NCBI RefSeq assembly: GCF_030316855.1
Contig: NZ_JASZYR010000001.1
Location: forward strand, 744,001-808,000
Reading direction: 5' to 3'
From: Variovorax sp. J22P240
Lineage (GTDB): Bacteria > Pseudomonadota > Gammaproteobacteria > Burkholderiales > Burkholderiaceae_C
DNA length: 64,000 nucleotides
The translations under genes were made by a program, and so were the position numbers. The notes beneath the pieces are model-generated. The model worked only from the letters and a program-made list of their open reading frames with translations, made no database searches and was not told the DNA's origin. Of the stretch, positions 49,501-57,917 are shown one piece after another (positions within the stretch are counted from its first letter, which is position 1; each line of letters opens with the position of its first letter).

Positions 49501-49641
49501 CTAGAACCGGAACTCGACGGAACGATGTCCTCCGCCGACGGCGACCGTGCGGGTTTGCCGCTTCTTCCCCTGAGGTTCAGCCTCGACTGTGTAGCGGCCA
49601 TCCGGCAGGTCGATGAGGCAGATCGGACCCCTGAGGAACAT
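49501..49641 (-). pseudogene. Possible remnant: C-terminal tail of a beta-sandwich protein
   Basis: The minus strand holds a 46-codon frame ending LIDLPDGRYTVEAEPQGKK, then TRTVAVGGGHRSVEFRF. That resembles the last strands of carboxypeptidase-regulatory-like or similar beta-sandwich domains. The body of such a protein is missing upstream, where the SMP-30 gene begins on the other strand. It could also be a tiny real gene or chance. Confidence 0.35.
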
Positions 49642-50581
49642 GGCCCCTGTCAAGCGAACCGATACTGCGCCCTCCCCCAGCTACGGAGCCCCCACCTTGT
49701 CAAGCACCGTCCGCGTCGTCATCAATGCCCGTGACCAGTTGGGTGAGACACCGTTGTGGTGTCCGCGCACCGACAAGGTCTGGTGGATCGACATCGAGCG
49801 GCCCAGGCTCCAGTCATTCGACGAACGCACCGGAAAGCATGAAGTCCATCCGTTCGAAAGCACCTTCGCGGGTAGTCTTGCGTTGCATCGCGAAGGCGTG
49901 TTTGTCGTCGGACTCGACAACAGTCTTCATCGGTTCGAACCCGCGACTTCGACCTTGAACCGGCTCGTCGAAGTGGAATCCGCCGACAAGCGCACGCGAT
50001 TGAACGACGGCCGCTGCGACCGGCGCGGCCGCCTGTGGATCGGCACCATGGACGCGGCCATCCAGGAGCCACTCGGAAGCTTCTATCGCGTGGATCCTTC
50101 GGGCGCCGTGCACCGGCTGTTCAACGACATCATCGTGACCAATTCGGTCACGACCTCACCCGATGATCGAACGCTGTACATGTCCGACACGCGGCGTTTC
50201 AAGATCTGGGCGTTCGACCTCGATCCTGACGATGGCGTTCTGTCCAATCGCCGGGTCTTCGCCGACTACGCGAGCGAAAAAGGAAGGCCCGACGGCGCCT
50301 GCGTGGACAGCGACGGATGCGTCTGGAATGCCGTGTTTGCCGGGCATCGCGTGATCCGCTATACGCCCACCGGCAAGGTCGATCGCGTAATCGAGCTTCC
50401 GGTGACGAACCCGACGTGCGTGTGCTTTGGCGGCCCGGACCTGAGCACCCTCTACATCACCACGGCGACCAAGATGATCGCGCCAGAGATCCTCGCCAAT
50501 GAACCGCTGGCAGGCGCACTCCTGGCGCTGGATGTCGGTGTGAAGGGCCTGCCCGAAGCGATGTTCGGCGCAGCGGACTAG
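49640..50581 (+). CDS. SMP-30/gluconolactonase/regucalcin-family lactonase (cytosolic)
   Basis: A 313-residue beta-propeller lactonase. Metal ligands are Glu36 (LGETPLWCPRTD), the Asn and Asp in RLNDGRCDRRGRLWIGTMD, and Asp in GRPDGACVDSDGCVWN. TNSVTTSPDDRTLYMSDT also fits. No signal peptide is seen, unlike the other SMP-30 protein in this window. TGAGGAA precedes the ATG at 49640. It converges on an IclR-type regulator, and its stop shares the bases CTAG with the regulator's stop. It probably opens a sugar lactone in an acid-sugar pathway. Confidence 0.93.
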   Translation: MAPVKRTDTAPSPSYGAPTLSSTVRVVINARDQLGETPLWCPRTDKVWWIDIERPRLQSFDERTGKHEVHPFESTFAGSLALHREGVFVVGLDNSLHRFEPATSTLNRLVEVESADKRTRLNDGRCDRRGRLWIGTMDAAIQEPLGSFYRVDPSGAVHRLFNDIIVTNSVTTSPDDRTLYMSDTRRFKIWAFDLDPDDGVLSNRRVFADYASEKGRPDGACVDSDGCVWNAVFAGHRVIRYTPTGKVDRVIELPVTNPTCVCFGGPDLSTLYITTATKMIAPEILANEPLAGALLALDVGVKGLPEAMFGAAD

Positions 50582-51411
50582 CGGCCGACCTTGGCGCGCC
50601 GTTTGGTGACGATGTTGCCCCAGGTGCCGACGTTGGCCGACTTCAGCAGCGCAGAGGAATTGCCTGACACCACAAGTTCCTCCGCAGCAGCCAGAAGTGC
50701 CGGGCCGAACTGGATCATCCGCTTCAGGGTGAGCCGGGCCGAGGGGCCGGCGATGATGACGACGCCCGTCGTGGATTCGTTGGCGCGCTTGATGGGCGCG
50801 GCCATCGAACTCATCCCGGGCGCATAGGCGTCCTGGATGATGCTGAAGCGGCGCTTGCGATGCTCGTCCAGGATCTTGAGTAGCGCCTTCATGCTCGTGG
50901 GTGCATTGGGACCGAAGTCCTTCGGCTCGCCGATACCCTGCCGCGAGACGTATTCGATCGCCACGTCTTCCGGCAAGGTCATGAGCCACGCCTGCCCTGC
51001 CGCGCTGCATGACAGTCTCAAGTCGATGCCCATGTCGGGGTCATACAGCAAGCCGGATTTCGCGCCCTGGGCCTTGGCGACGAGTGTCAGCCGGTCGCCA
51101 TCCACGATTGCGAGGCGCACGAGCTCGCCGGTGGCTTGTGCCAGTCGATCGATCACCGGCTGGGCAATGTCGAGAACGCCTGACTTGCTCAGGAAGCTGA
51201 GTCCCATCGACGCCATCTTGGTGGTGAGCGCGTAGTCGCCTCGCTGCGGCATCTGGCGCACATAGCCGTAGCGAATGAGTTCCTGCAGCGCACGGTGACA
51301 GCCGCTGCGCAACTGGTTCAGGTCCGTGGAAATCTGCACGAGGGCGACACCGTCGGGGTAATCGGTGAGGTATTCGAGGATGTCCAGCGATTTTTCGAGA
51401 GCTCCGCTCAT
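50578..51411 (-). CDS. IclR-family transcriptional regulator
   Basis: A 277-residue regulator. The N-terminal winged helix reads LEKSLDILEYLTDYPDGVAL and CHRALQELIRYGYVRQMP. The ligand domain has LSCSAAGQAWLMTLPEDVAI and MSSMAAPIKRANESTTGVVI, typical of IclR/KdgR. It diverges from an EthD-like gene and a TRAP receptor, with candidate operators between them. It likely senses a sugar acid or aromatic intermediate and controls this locus. Confidence 0.92.
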   Translation of the reverse strand: MSGALEKSLDILEYLTDYPDGVALVQISTDLNQLRSGCHRALQELIRYGYVRQMPQRGDYALTTKMASMGLSFLSKSGVLDIAQPVIDRLAQATGELVRLAIVDGDRLTLVAKAQGAKSGLLYDPDMGIDLRLSCSAAGQAWLMTLPEDVAIEYVSRQGIGEPKDFGPNAPTSMKALLKILDEHRKRRFSIIQDAYAPGMSSMAAPIKRANESTTGVVIIAGPSARLTLKRMIQFGPALLAAAEELVVSGNSSALLKSANVGTWGNIVTKRRAKVGR

Positions 51412-51430
51412 GAAATCTTGGCCTTGTGCT

Positions 51431-51463
51431 TTCAAAATTTGAATGCTATAGAAAATTTGAATG
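51431..51463. promoter_or_regulatory. Candidate IclR operator: palindrome and direct repeat
   Basis: TTCAAAATTTGAA at 51431-51443 is a perfect odd palindrome. Its right part recurs as AAAATTTGAATG at 51434-51445 and 51452-51463, offset by 18 bases. The site is in the 105-base region between the divergent IclR gene and the EthD-like gene and fits IclR-type binding. Confidence 0.55.
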
Positions 51464-51516
51464 TCTTTCAACTTTCTGACATCATCCGCCCCACTCAATC
51501 GGAGGCACAGAATCCA

Positions 51517-52200
51517 ATGTCCTTACTTGGAAGAGCAGCGCTGGCCATGTGGTGGGAGATGGACCCCGCCATGAAGGCGGAGTTCGAAGACTGGCATTCC
51601 CACGAGCACTTTCCGGAGCGGCTCGGGATCCCGGGCTTTCGCCGCGGCTCCCGCTGGACGGGCGCGAGCGGTGGCGAGGGCATCTTCGTCATGTATGAAC
51701 TGGAGGCGCACGGAACGCTGTCCTCGCCGGCCTATCTCGAGCGCCTGAATGCGCCGTCGCCATGGTCGACGAAGATGATGCCGCACCACCGGGACATGGT
51801 GCGATGCCAATCGCACGTGCTGGAGACCCGCGGCGGCGGCGTCGCGGGGCAGGCCCTGACCGTGCGCCTCTCGCCCGCCACCGGGCGAGACGATGAGCTT
51901 CGATCGTCGCTCGCATCTCTGATCTCGACACTCGTGTCGCGGCCCGGCCTCACGGGCGCGCACCTCCTCAGGCACGAGACGCCGCCCATCGCCCAGACGA
52001 CGGAGCAGAAGATCCGAGGCTCTTCCGACCAGGTGGCCGACTGGGTCTTCGTCGTCCTCGGCTACGACCCATCGGTACTCGAAGCGCTGACGAGTTCGGA
52101 CCTCAGCGAACAGTCGCTCGTGCGGCTCGGCGCTGCGCCCGGCCAGACCAGCGACAGGTTTTTGCTGTCGTACTCGGCCACGCCAGCCGACGTCAGCTGA
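51517..52200 (+). CDS. EthD-like dimeric alpha/beta-barrel protein
   Basis: A 227-residue cytosolic protein. The N-terminal half, WWEMDPAMKAEFEDWHSHEH, then FPERLGIPGFRRGSRW, matches EthD/ABM-type small-molecule binding barrels; the C-terminal half (LTGAHLLRHETPPIAQTTEQ) looks like a second such domain. GGAGG precedes the ATG. It lies next to the IclR regulator and before a TRAP receptor, so a role in breakdown of the compound that the receptor captures is plausible. Confidence 0.8.
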   Translation: MSLLGRAALAMWWEMDPAMKAEFEDWHSHEHFPERLGIPGFRRGSRWTGASGGEGIFVMYELEAHGTLSSPAYLERLNAPSPWSTKMMPHHRDMVRCQSHVLETRGGGVAGQALTVRLSPATGRDDELRSSLASLISTLVSRPGLTGAHLLRHETPPIAQTTEQKIRGSSDQVADWVFVVLGYDPSVLEALTSSDLSEQSLVRLGAAPGQTSDRFLLSYSATPADVS

Positions 52201-52259
52201 GACGCCAGCGGCGCCCACCGGCCTGATAGCCCATTACCCGCATAGACAGGAGACATCGC

Positions 52260-53267
52260 ATGAAACTTCGCAGCCTATTCACCTTCGTGGCACTCGTTGC
52301 AGCCTCTGCCGGCGCGTCCGCGCAGACCCAGGAGCAGATCATCCGCTTCGGCCACGTCGTGCAGGCGGGCCATCCGATCTCGCTGGCGACACAGAAGCTG
52401 GGCGAGATCGTCGCGGCCAAGAGCGGCGGCAAGATGCGGGTGCAGGAACTCGGCGGCGGAACGGTTGGCGGCGAGCAGCAGCAATTGAGCGCCGTGCAGG
52501 GCGGCGTGCAGGACATCACCCTGCCCTCCGCAACCGTCATGGGCGCGGTGGTCAAGGAGTTCACGTTGCTGGACGTGCCCTTCTCCTTCAGCAAGGCCGA
52601 GCAGGTCGATGCGCTTCTTGCAGGCCCCTTTGGCCAGGCACTGATGGCCAAGCTGCCCGAGAAGGGCCTGGTCGGCCTGGCCTTCTGGGAGACGGGCTTC
52701 CGCAACTTCACCAACAGCCGCAAGCCGATCGTCAACATCGAAGACCTCAAGGGCCTGAAGCTGCGCGTGATCCCGAATCCGCTGTTCATCGAAAGCTTCG
52801 GCGCGCTCGGAACGAATCCGGTGCCGATGCCCTTCCCAGAGTTGTATGGCGCCCTCGAATCAAAGGCGATGGACGCTCAGGAGAACCCGTTCAGCGTCGT
52901 GCTGACCAGCAAGTTCTACGAGGTGCAGAAGTACATGAGCGTCACCAACCACGTGTACACGGCCAACCCGGTGGTGATCAGCAAGAAGGTCTGGGACAAG
53001 CTTTCGCCAGCCGACCAGAAGATCATTCAGGACGCGGTGACCGAAGCCGGCGCGTATCAACGCAAGCTCAGTCGCGAGGCATCGTCGGGCGCCCGCAAGG
53101 AACTCGAAGCGAAGGGCATGCTCGTCAACGATGTGCCGCAAGCGACCCTGAACAAGATGCGTGAGTTGACCAAGCCGGTCGCGGACAAGTTTGCCGCGTC
53201 CTATGACCCAGCCCTCGTCCAGCTCTATCGAACCGAACTGGCGAAGGTGCAGGCGGCCATCCAATGA
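52260..53267 (+). CDS. TRAP transporter substrate-binding protein, DctP type
   Basis: A 335-residue periplasmic receptor. The signal peptide ends at ASA (about residue 21). The body has IIRFGHVVQAGHPISLATQK, FWETGFRNFTNSRKPI, DLKGLKLRVIPNPLFIESFG (with the ligand-contact Arg) and PFPELYGALESKAMDAQENP. DctQ and DctM membrane genes are not adjacent. It follows the EthD-like gene by 59 bases. Acid sugars or aromatic acids are usual ligands. Confidence 0.94.
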   Translation: MKLRSLFTFVALVAASAGASAQTQEQIIRFGHVVQAGHPISLATQKLGEIVAAKSGGKMRVQELGGGTVGGEQQQLSAVQGGVQDITLPSATVMGAVVKEFTLLDVPFSFSKAEQVDALLAGPFGQALMAKLPEKGLVGLAFWETGFRNFTNSRKPIVNIEDLKGLKLRVIPNPLFIESFGALGTNPVPMPFPELYGALESKAMDAQENPFSVVLTSKFYEVQKYMSVTNHVYTANPVVISKKVWDKLSPADQKIIQDAVTEAGAYQRKLSREASSGARKELEAKGMLVNDVPQATLNKMRELTKPVADKFAASYDPALVQLYRTELAKVQAAIQ

Positions 53268-53276
53268 CGATCGCGG

Positions 53277-53867
53277 TCAGACATGCGTCGTCGCCCCCAG
53301 GCCGATCGGTGCGGGCACCGCGTTGACGATGCGCGTGAAGAGTGCGTCATAGTCCGGCTCTGGTTCGCAGCCGGTTAACGGATCGCGGTTGGCGCCGAAC
53401 GCCTCGTCGAGATCCTGCCAGTCGTCCGGCGTCAATACCTTCTCGGCCAAGGGCAGGATCTCCCGCTCCTCCAATGCCATGTGCGCAAAATAGAAGTCGA
53501 CATAGCGTTCGACGGCCTGTTCGAACGCTTGCCTGCGCGCCTCGCCCAGCATCTCGAACGCCAGCAAGGCATGTTCGACCTCGCGGATCCTTCGCTCTCC
53601 GCGCGCGTGATCGTCGTCCAGCCGATCGAGCAATTCGCGCGAAAGGGGAGTCCGTGCCCGTAGCTTCGGAAACAGCAATTCGGACTCCTTGCGGTGATGC
53701 CGCTTTTCGGGAAACTCGTCGACGTAGAAGAGCATGGCTCGCAAGGCGGCAAAGTCGGGCAATGTGCCCTGTCGACGATGCTCGGCCAGTAGCAGGAGGA
53801 TCGAGCGAAGCATGGCCGAAAGAGCCGAGTGCTCCTCGCGAATGATTCTGGTGGTCATGTGTGTCAT
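53277..53867 (-). CDS. Hemerythrin-domain protein
   Basis: A 196-residue cytosolic four-helix protein with likely di-iron ligands in REEHSALS, EKRHHRKESELLFP, DDDHARGE and HMALEEREILP. Such proteins bind O2 or sense or repair oxidative and nitrosative stress. CGGAG lies seven bases before the ATG at 53867; a second ATG follows after three codons. It stands between the TRAP receptor and a Nudix gene. Confidence 0.9.
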   Translation of the reverse strand: MTHMTTRIIREEHSALSAMLRSILLLLAEHRRQGTLPDFAALRAMLFYVDEFPEKRHHRKESELLFPKLRARTPLSRELLDRLDDDHARGERRIREVEHALLAFEMLGEARRQAFEQAVERYVDFYFAHMALEEREILPLAEKVLTPDDWQDLDEAFGANRDPLTGCEPEPDYDALFTRIVNAVPAPIGLGATTHV

Positions 53868-53974
53868 TCAAGTCTCCGGTGGATGGCTCCCCTAGCCTCT
53901 CACCTCGTGGACCCGACAACCTTGTCGTAGATCAAGGGATCGCTTGGGCGTGCGCATGATGATCCAATGCGCCC

Positions 53975-54457
53975 ATGCCAAAGCGAAGCGCGGGTCTGCT
54001 CATGTACCGCCGCACCGGCGGCTTGCTGGAGGTGCTGCTCGTGCACCCGGGCGGGCCTTTCTGGGCTCGTCGGGATGAAGGCGCCTGGTCCCTCCCCAAG
54101 GGCGAGTACGCGATCGAAACCGAGAGCGCGCTCGACGCGGCGAAGCGCGAGTTCGCCGAGGAAACCGGCTTCGCTCCCGGATCACCGCTTGCCGCGCTTG
54201 GCGAGACGCGCCTGCGCAGCGGCAAGATCATTTCAGCCTGGGCATTCCCGGGAGACTGCGACCCTGCGGACATGGTCTCGAACACCATGGAAGTGGAATG
54301 GCCGCCCCGCTCCGGAAAGCTCACGACCTTTCCGGAGGCCGATCGTGCGGCATGGTTCACGACGGAAGTGGCGCGTCTGCGCATTCACCCCGGGCAGCGC
54401 GTCTTCATCGAACGGCTGGAAGCCCTGGCCTTCGAGGGATGTCAAGGCAGGTCTTGA
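53975..54457 (+). CDS. Nudix hydrolase
   Basis: A 160-residue cytosolic pyrophosphohydrolase. The Nudix box is KGEYAIETESALDAAKREFA followed by EETGF. The catalytic REF-EE-G part is intact, but the first loop is one residue longer than the usual G-x5-E spacing. SAGLLMYRR and WAFPGDCDPADMVSN fit small diphosphate-cleaving family members. Its last 16 bases overlap the convergent glycosyltransferase gene. Confidence 0.92.
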   Translation: MPKRSAGLLMYRRTGGLLEVLLVHPGGPFWARRDEGAWSLPKGEYAIETESALDAAKREFAEETGFAPGSPLAALGETRLRSGKIISAWAFPGDCDPADMVSNTMEVEWPPRSGKLTTFPEADRAAWFTTEVARLRIHPGQRVFIERLEALAFEGCQGRS

Positions 54458-55620
54458 AGTGCGTCTCCCTGGCCTTCAGGAATAGATCGCCCGGCGTCAA
54501 ACACACGGCGATACGCAGCGAGGTAGTTCGTGACCATCTTCTTCGCCGAATAGTGCGAGGCGTTCAGCAACCCCAAGGCGCGCATCTCGTCAAAGCGCCC
54601 TGCCGCCTGCTCGATGGCACGCGCCATGGCTTCGGGATCGTGGGGATCCACATAGCACGCGCCCAAACCTCCGATCTCATTCATGGGTGTGAGGTCCGAT
54701 GTGAACACCGGGCAACCACAGGCCTGCGCTTCAATCAGTGGCCAGCCGAAGCCTTCCTGGAGCGACGGAAACAGCAAGGCGGCGGCCCGGCCGTAGAGCG
54801 CGCGCAATTCCTGATGCGACAGGTCTCGCAAGGCGGTGATTCGGTCCGCAACGCCATGCTGCGATGCCAGGCGCGCCAGTTCGGGAGACAACTGCGGGCC
54901 GACGAGAACCAGGCGATCGACCACGGGGTCCGCACCGGATTCGGCCGCCCGCCGCTGAAGTGCAATGAACGTCTCCACGACCGCCTTGCGGTTCTTTCGC
55001 GGCAAGTCCATGCCGACATGGATGAGATAGCGGTCGCTCGCGGCCAGCCCTAGGCGACCGATCAACTGCTGGGCCTCGCCCGGTCGCAACAACGAGAAGT
55101 TGTCGTTCAACCCGTTGAGCACCGTCGTCACACGCTGGTTGTTCGCAAGTTGCAGGCCCAGCAGTGCGCGCTGGGTCGCGTTCGAGACGCACGCAATCAA
55201 GTCAGCCTTTGCCAGGCCCGAGGCAATGAGGCGCTGGAACAAACGCCCAGTCCAGGCGACATTCCACCCCGCAACCATCCCTTTCGCTGCCTGGACGGCA
55301 ATGACGTCGTGGCAGGTAATGACGGTCGGCTTGCTTTTCACCCACTTCACGTACATCCCGTTGGAGTGATCGCAGATGTGCACCACGTCTGCCCAACGAG
55401 CCTGCATGACGAGGCTGGGGATGAAAAGGACGTACTTGTCGATATACCCGAGCCACTTCCACAGGCGGGAATTCGGCGCCACCCGCTGCAGGCGCCGCGG
55501 CGGCGTGACCACGCGCAGCTCGCAGCCATGTTTGGGAAGTTCGCGCTCGAGTACGCGGCTGAAAGCCTGCATGCTGGCTTGGCCGTCCGGCACATAGTTG
55601 CCTACGAGTAAGACTTTCAT
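54442..55620 (-). CDS. Glycosyltransferase family 4 (GT-B) protein
   Basis: A 392-residue cytosolic glycosyltransferase. The N-domain begins MKVLLVGNYVPDGQASMQAF; the C-domain has LIHVGMDLPRKNRKAVVETF, LVLVGPQLSPELARL and the donor motif LFPSLQEGFGWPLIEAQACG, with the E-x7-E pair. It would add a sugar from a nucleotide donor to a lipid or polysaccharide acceptor. It is isolated: no other capsule or LPS genes are nearby. Confidence 0.93.
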   Translation of the reverse strand: MKVLLVGNYVPDGQASMQAFSRVLERELPKHGCELRVVTPPRRLQRVAPNSRLWKWLGYIDKYVLFIPSLVMQARWADVVHICDHSNGMYVKWVKSKPTVITCHDVIAVQAAKGMVAGWNVAWTGRLFQRLIASGLAKADLIACVSNATQRALLGLQLANNQRVTTVLNGLNDNFSLLRPGEAQQLIGRLGLAASDRYLIHVGMDLPRKNRKAVVETFIALQRRAAESGADPVVDRLVLVGPQLSPELARLASQHGVADRITALRDLSHQELRALYGRAAALLFPSLQEGFGWPLIEAQACGCPVFTSDLTPMNEIGGLGACYVDPHDPEAMARAIEQAAGRFDEMRALGLLNASHYSAKKMVTNYLAAYRRVFDAGRSIPEGQGDALQDLP

Positions 55621-55849
55621 CGAGCGATGGACCTCTCGAGGTTGGTGTGGTGCGGCATCGCAACTCGTTGGCTTGTACTACTTCGGAATTACATTTGGCG
55701 TCGGAAATCTGTACCCGAACAGGCAATCCTTCGCCTACACGGCGCCGTATGTCGGCAGGCGCCGAAGACGCTTCTTCAGTCATGCGGTCCGCAGCCCGCG
55801 ATGAAGGGACAGGGACCATGTCTACACTCTGCACGCCGAACTTGAAGGC
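55621..55849. other. Upstream region of the glycosyltransferase gene, no gene seen
   Basis: No convincing coding sequence is visible. The short frames on both strands lack ribosome sites and recognisable products. The stretch is AT-richer near 55670-55720, in line with promoter DNA for the glycosyltransferase. Confidence 0.4.
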
Positions 55850-56035
55850 ATGAACCTCATGCCGGCCTTCGAGCGTCTGTTGCTAGGCTGGAAGGCGCAG
55901 GGCCATAGCCTGGTCGCCCTCGGCGATCTCGCGGCAGCGACCGAACTGTCCGATCTTTCGCGACACCTGCTGGTTCAAGGTGAGGTCGCGGGACGCTCCG
56001 GATTGCTCGCCGTGCATGGCGCCGCGTGGCGCTGA
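55850..56035 (+). CDS. Possible small protein or gene remnant
   Basis: A 61-codon frame, MNLMPAFERLLLGWKAQGHS, then VALGDLAAATELSDLSRHLL. Two amphipathic helices are possible. GAAGG lies close before the ATG, but this is weak. No family was recognised. It ends just before the convergent small lipoprotein. It may be a real small gene, a remnant or chance. Confidence 0.3.
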   Translation: MNLMPAFERLLLGWKAQGHSLVALGDLAAATELSDLSRHLLVQGEVAGRSGLLAVHGAAWR

Positions 56036-56047
56036 GGCGGCTTGTCG

Positions 56048-56188
56048 CTAACCCCCGGCATTCTGATATTGCTCGACCTGGCATTGGAAGCTGCCAGGGT
56101 GCATGGTGCAGATCGATGACTGTATCGGCGGCCCGCCCGTGCAGCCCGCGATCATCAGCAACAGCACAGCGATCGTGATTCGTTTCAT
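56048..56188 (-). CDS. 46-residue lipoprotein
   Basis: A tiny exported protein: MKRITIAVLLLMIAGCTGGP has a classic lipoprotein signal, with the acylated Cys16 in IAGC. The mature part (IQSSICTMHPGSFQCQVEQY) has two further Cys that could pair. AGGA lies eight bases before the ATG at 56188. The function is unknown. A longer open frame upstream lacks the signal and was not chosen. Confidence 0.7.
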   Translation of the reverse strand: MKRITIAVLLLMIAGCTGGPPIQSSICTMHPGSFQCQVEQYQNAGG

Positions 56189-56323
56189 CGATGTTCCTGT
56201 GACGCAGGTCATTCGGAAGTTGTGCTTCAACCCCAGGCCAGCACCGGAGATTTGACGCCTGTGCAATGTAGTCATCAAATGCATGCTTGCCTAGTAGCGC
56301 TCTGGATAGAGAGAGGTGATGCC

Positions 56324-56932
56324 ATGTCGAAGAAGTCCGGTTGCAGGCGGAAGTGGCGCGGCGCGTCGATGCACGCCGGCATGGTCTTGTGCCTGACGCT
56401 CGCGCTGTCGGCGGCCTGGGCGGAGCCCGTCTTCAAATGCGGCAATACCTACACGAACGTCCCGCCAGGCCAGGGCAAGAACGCCCCCAAGGGCTGTGTC
56501 CTGGTCGACAACACGCCTCAGCCCAAGGGAAAAGTCGAGTTCATCGCGGTCGATGGGTCGAAGCAGATCACCGTGCCGGTGGGCCAGGACGGGCGCTTCT
56601 GGATTCAGGGCTCGGTCAACGGATTTCCGGTCCAGTTCGCGATCGACAAAGGCGCGACCGTCCAGGCGGGCATTGCCGTCACCGAGAACTTCGCTGCCCG
56701 GGCCAACCTGATCGGCGGCGCGCCGGCCCGCATCCAGACCGCTGCCGGTGTGGTGGACGGGCGCCGCATCGAGGGCGTTCCGATGACCTTCGGCCCCTTC
56801 AAGGTGCCGGTGTCCACAGTGCTCGTCGGTCCGGTCGGGCGCAAGTCGACAGATGCCGTGCTCGGCCAAGAATTGCTTTCGCTCTTCGACATCACCGCGA
56901 ACGACCGAGAGATGACGATCGCCAGCAAATAG
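56324..56932 (+). CDS. Exported retropepsin-like aspartic-protease-fold protein with altered DTG
   Basis: A 202-residue protein with a signal peptide (cleavage near AWA) and an N-terminal Cys-containing segment (EPVFKCGNTYTNVPPGQG) like DUF4124. Its C-terminal domain resembles TIGR02281-type clan AA aspartic proteases: WIQGSVNGFPVQFAIDKGAT, then VLGQELLSLFDITAND. The active-site triad reads Asp108-Lys-Gly instead of Asp-Thr-Gly, so activity is doubtful. GAGAGGTGAT precedes the ATG. It is followed 105 bases later by the DUF2092 lipoprotein. Confidence 0.8.
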   Translation: MSKKSGCRRKWRGASMHAGMVLCLTLALSAAWAEPVFKCGNTYTNVPPGQGKNAPKGCVLVDNTPQPKGKVEFIAVDGSKQITVPVGQDGRFWIQGSVNGFPVQFAIDKGATVQAGIAVTENFAARANLIGGAPARIQTAAGVVDGRRIEGVPMTFGPFKVPVSTVLVGPVGRKSTDAVLGQELLSLFDITANDREMTIASK

Positions 56933-57037
56933 CGTGTCGATGCAATTGCACCAGAGGGCAATTGCGCCCCACATCGGTAGCTCGTATGGTCTGGAGAGGC
57001 CGCTCTTCGTGGCGACTGTCAACTCGAAGGGGCTTCG

Positions 57038-57898
57038 ATGAACTTCATGTCCGGACCCTTGGCCTTGCGGCTGGCCGCGGCTGCAACGTCTATCGCACTG
57101 ATTTCCTGCGCTCAGCAGCCTGCAGCGCCTGCGGCTTCAGGGGCTGCAGGCAAACCGGCGCAAGCTGTGAGCCCTACGCCAGGTCAGCGGGCTGCTGCGT
57201 CGCCTGCGGCGACAGTGGATCCGGGCGTTCTTCAATCGCTCGATCGCATGGGGGCGTTCCTGCGAACCCTGAAGAGCTTCGAAGTCACACTGAGTTCGAC
57301 CACCGACGCCGTGCTCGACAACGACCAACTCGCACAGGTCGGCCGGTCGTCCCGACTGAAAGTACGCCGGCCCAATGGCATTCATGCCGACATGGCCGAC
57401 GATGGCGGCGACCGCAAGCTGCTGGTCTACAACGGCAGGACCGCGACCCTTTTCGATCCGCAGACCAAGTACTACGCGACAGTGCAGGCACCGCCCACCT
57501 TGAGGGAGGTCGCCAACCTCCTCAATGATCGCTACGGCATCGAACTGCCGGCCGCGGACCTCTTCGCGTGGGGCACGGACAAGGTCGACACTTCCGGCAT
57601 CAGGTCCGCGGACTTCCTCGGCGTCACGCAGGTCGATGGCGTCCTGACTGATCATTTCGCGCTGCGGCAGGACGGCTTCGACTGGCAGATCTGGATCGAG
57701 CAAGGGCGCACTCCGGTACCGCGCAAGCTGCTGATCACCACGACCTCGGACCCCGCAAAGCCGCAGCATTCGGTCCTGATGCGCTGGAACCTCGCGCCCA
57801 AGTTTGCCGCGGGCATCTTCGATTTCAAGCCGCCGGCGGGCAGCCAACGTATCGTGATCCAGAAGGTCGACGGCACGCTCGACACCCCCGGCAAGTAG
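57038..57898 (+). CDS. DUF2092-like periplasmic lipoprotein
   Basis: A 286-residue lipoprotein (lipobox LISC, Cys24) with a Pro/Ala-rich linker to about residue 60. A LolA/LppX-like beta domain follows: LKSFEVTLSSTTDAVLDNDQ, KVRRPNGIHADMADDGGDRK and LLVYNGRTATLFDPQTKYYA. This matches DUF2092. It may carry a lipid or hydrophobic compound in the periplasm. It is 19 bases before the Asn-repeat protein gene, so the two form an operon. Confidence 0.87.
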   Translation: MNFMSGPLALRLAAAATSIALISCAQQPAAPAASGAAGKPAQAVSPTPGQRAAASPAATVDPGVLQSLDRMGAFLRTLKSFEVTLSSTTDAVLDNDQLAQVGRSSRLKVRRPNGIHADMADDGGDRKLLVYNGRTATLFDPQTKYYATVQAPPTLREVANLLNDRYGIELPAADLFAWGTDKVDTSGIRSADFLGVTQVDGVLTDHFALRQDGFDWQIWIEQGRTPVPRKLLITTTSDPAKPQHSVLMRWNLAPKFAAGIFDFKPPAGSQRIVIQKVDGTLDTPGK

Positions 57899-57917
57899 AC
57901 CATCGCGAGGAGCCACC

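Noticed and set aside
50578-50581. Shared CTAG of two convergent stop codons as a special signal
   Set aside because: A self-complementary TAG overlap is an ordinary outcome of tight convergent packing.
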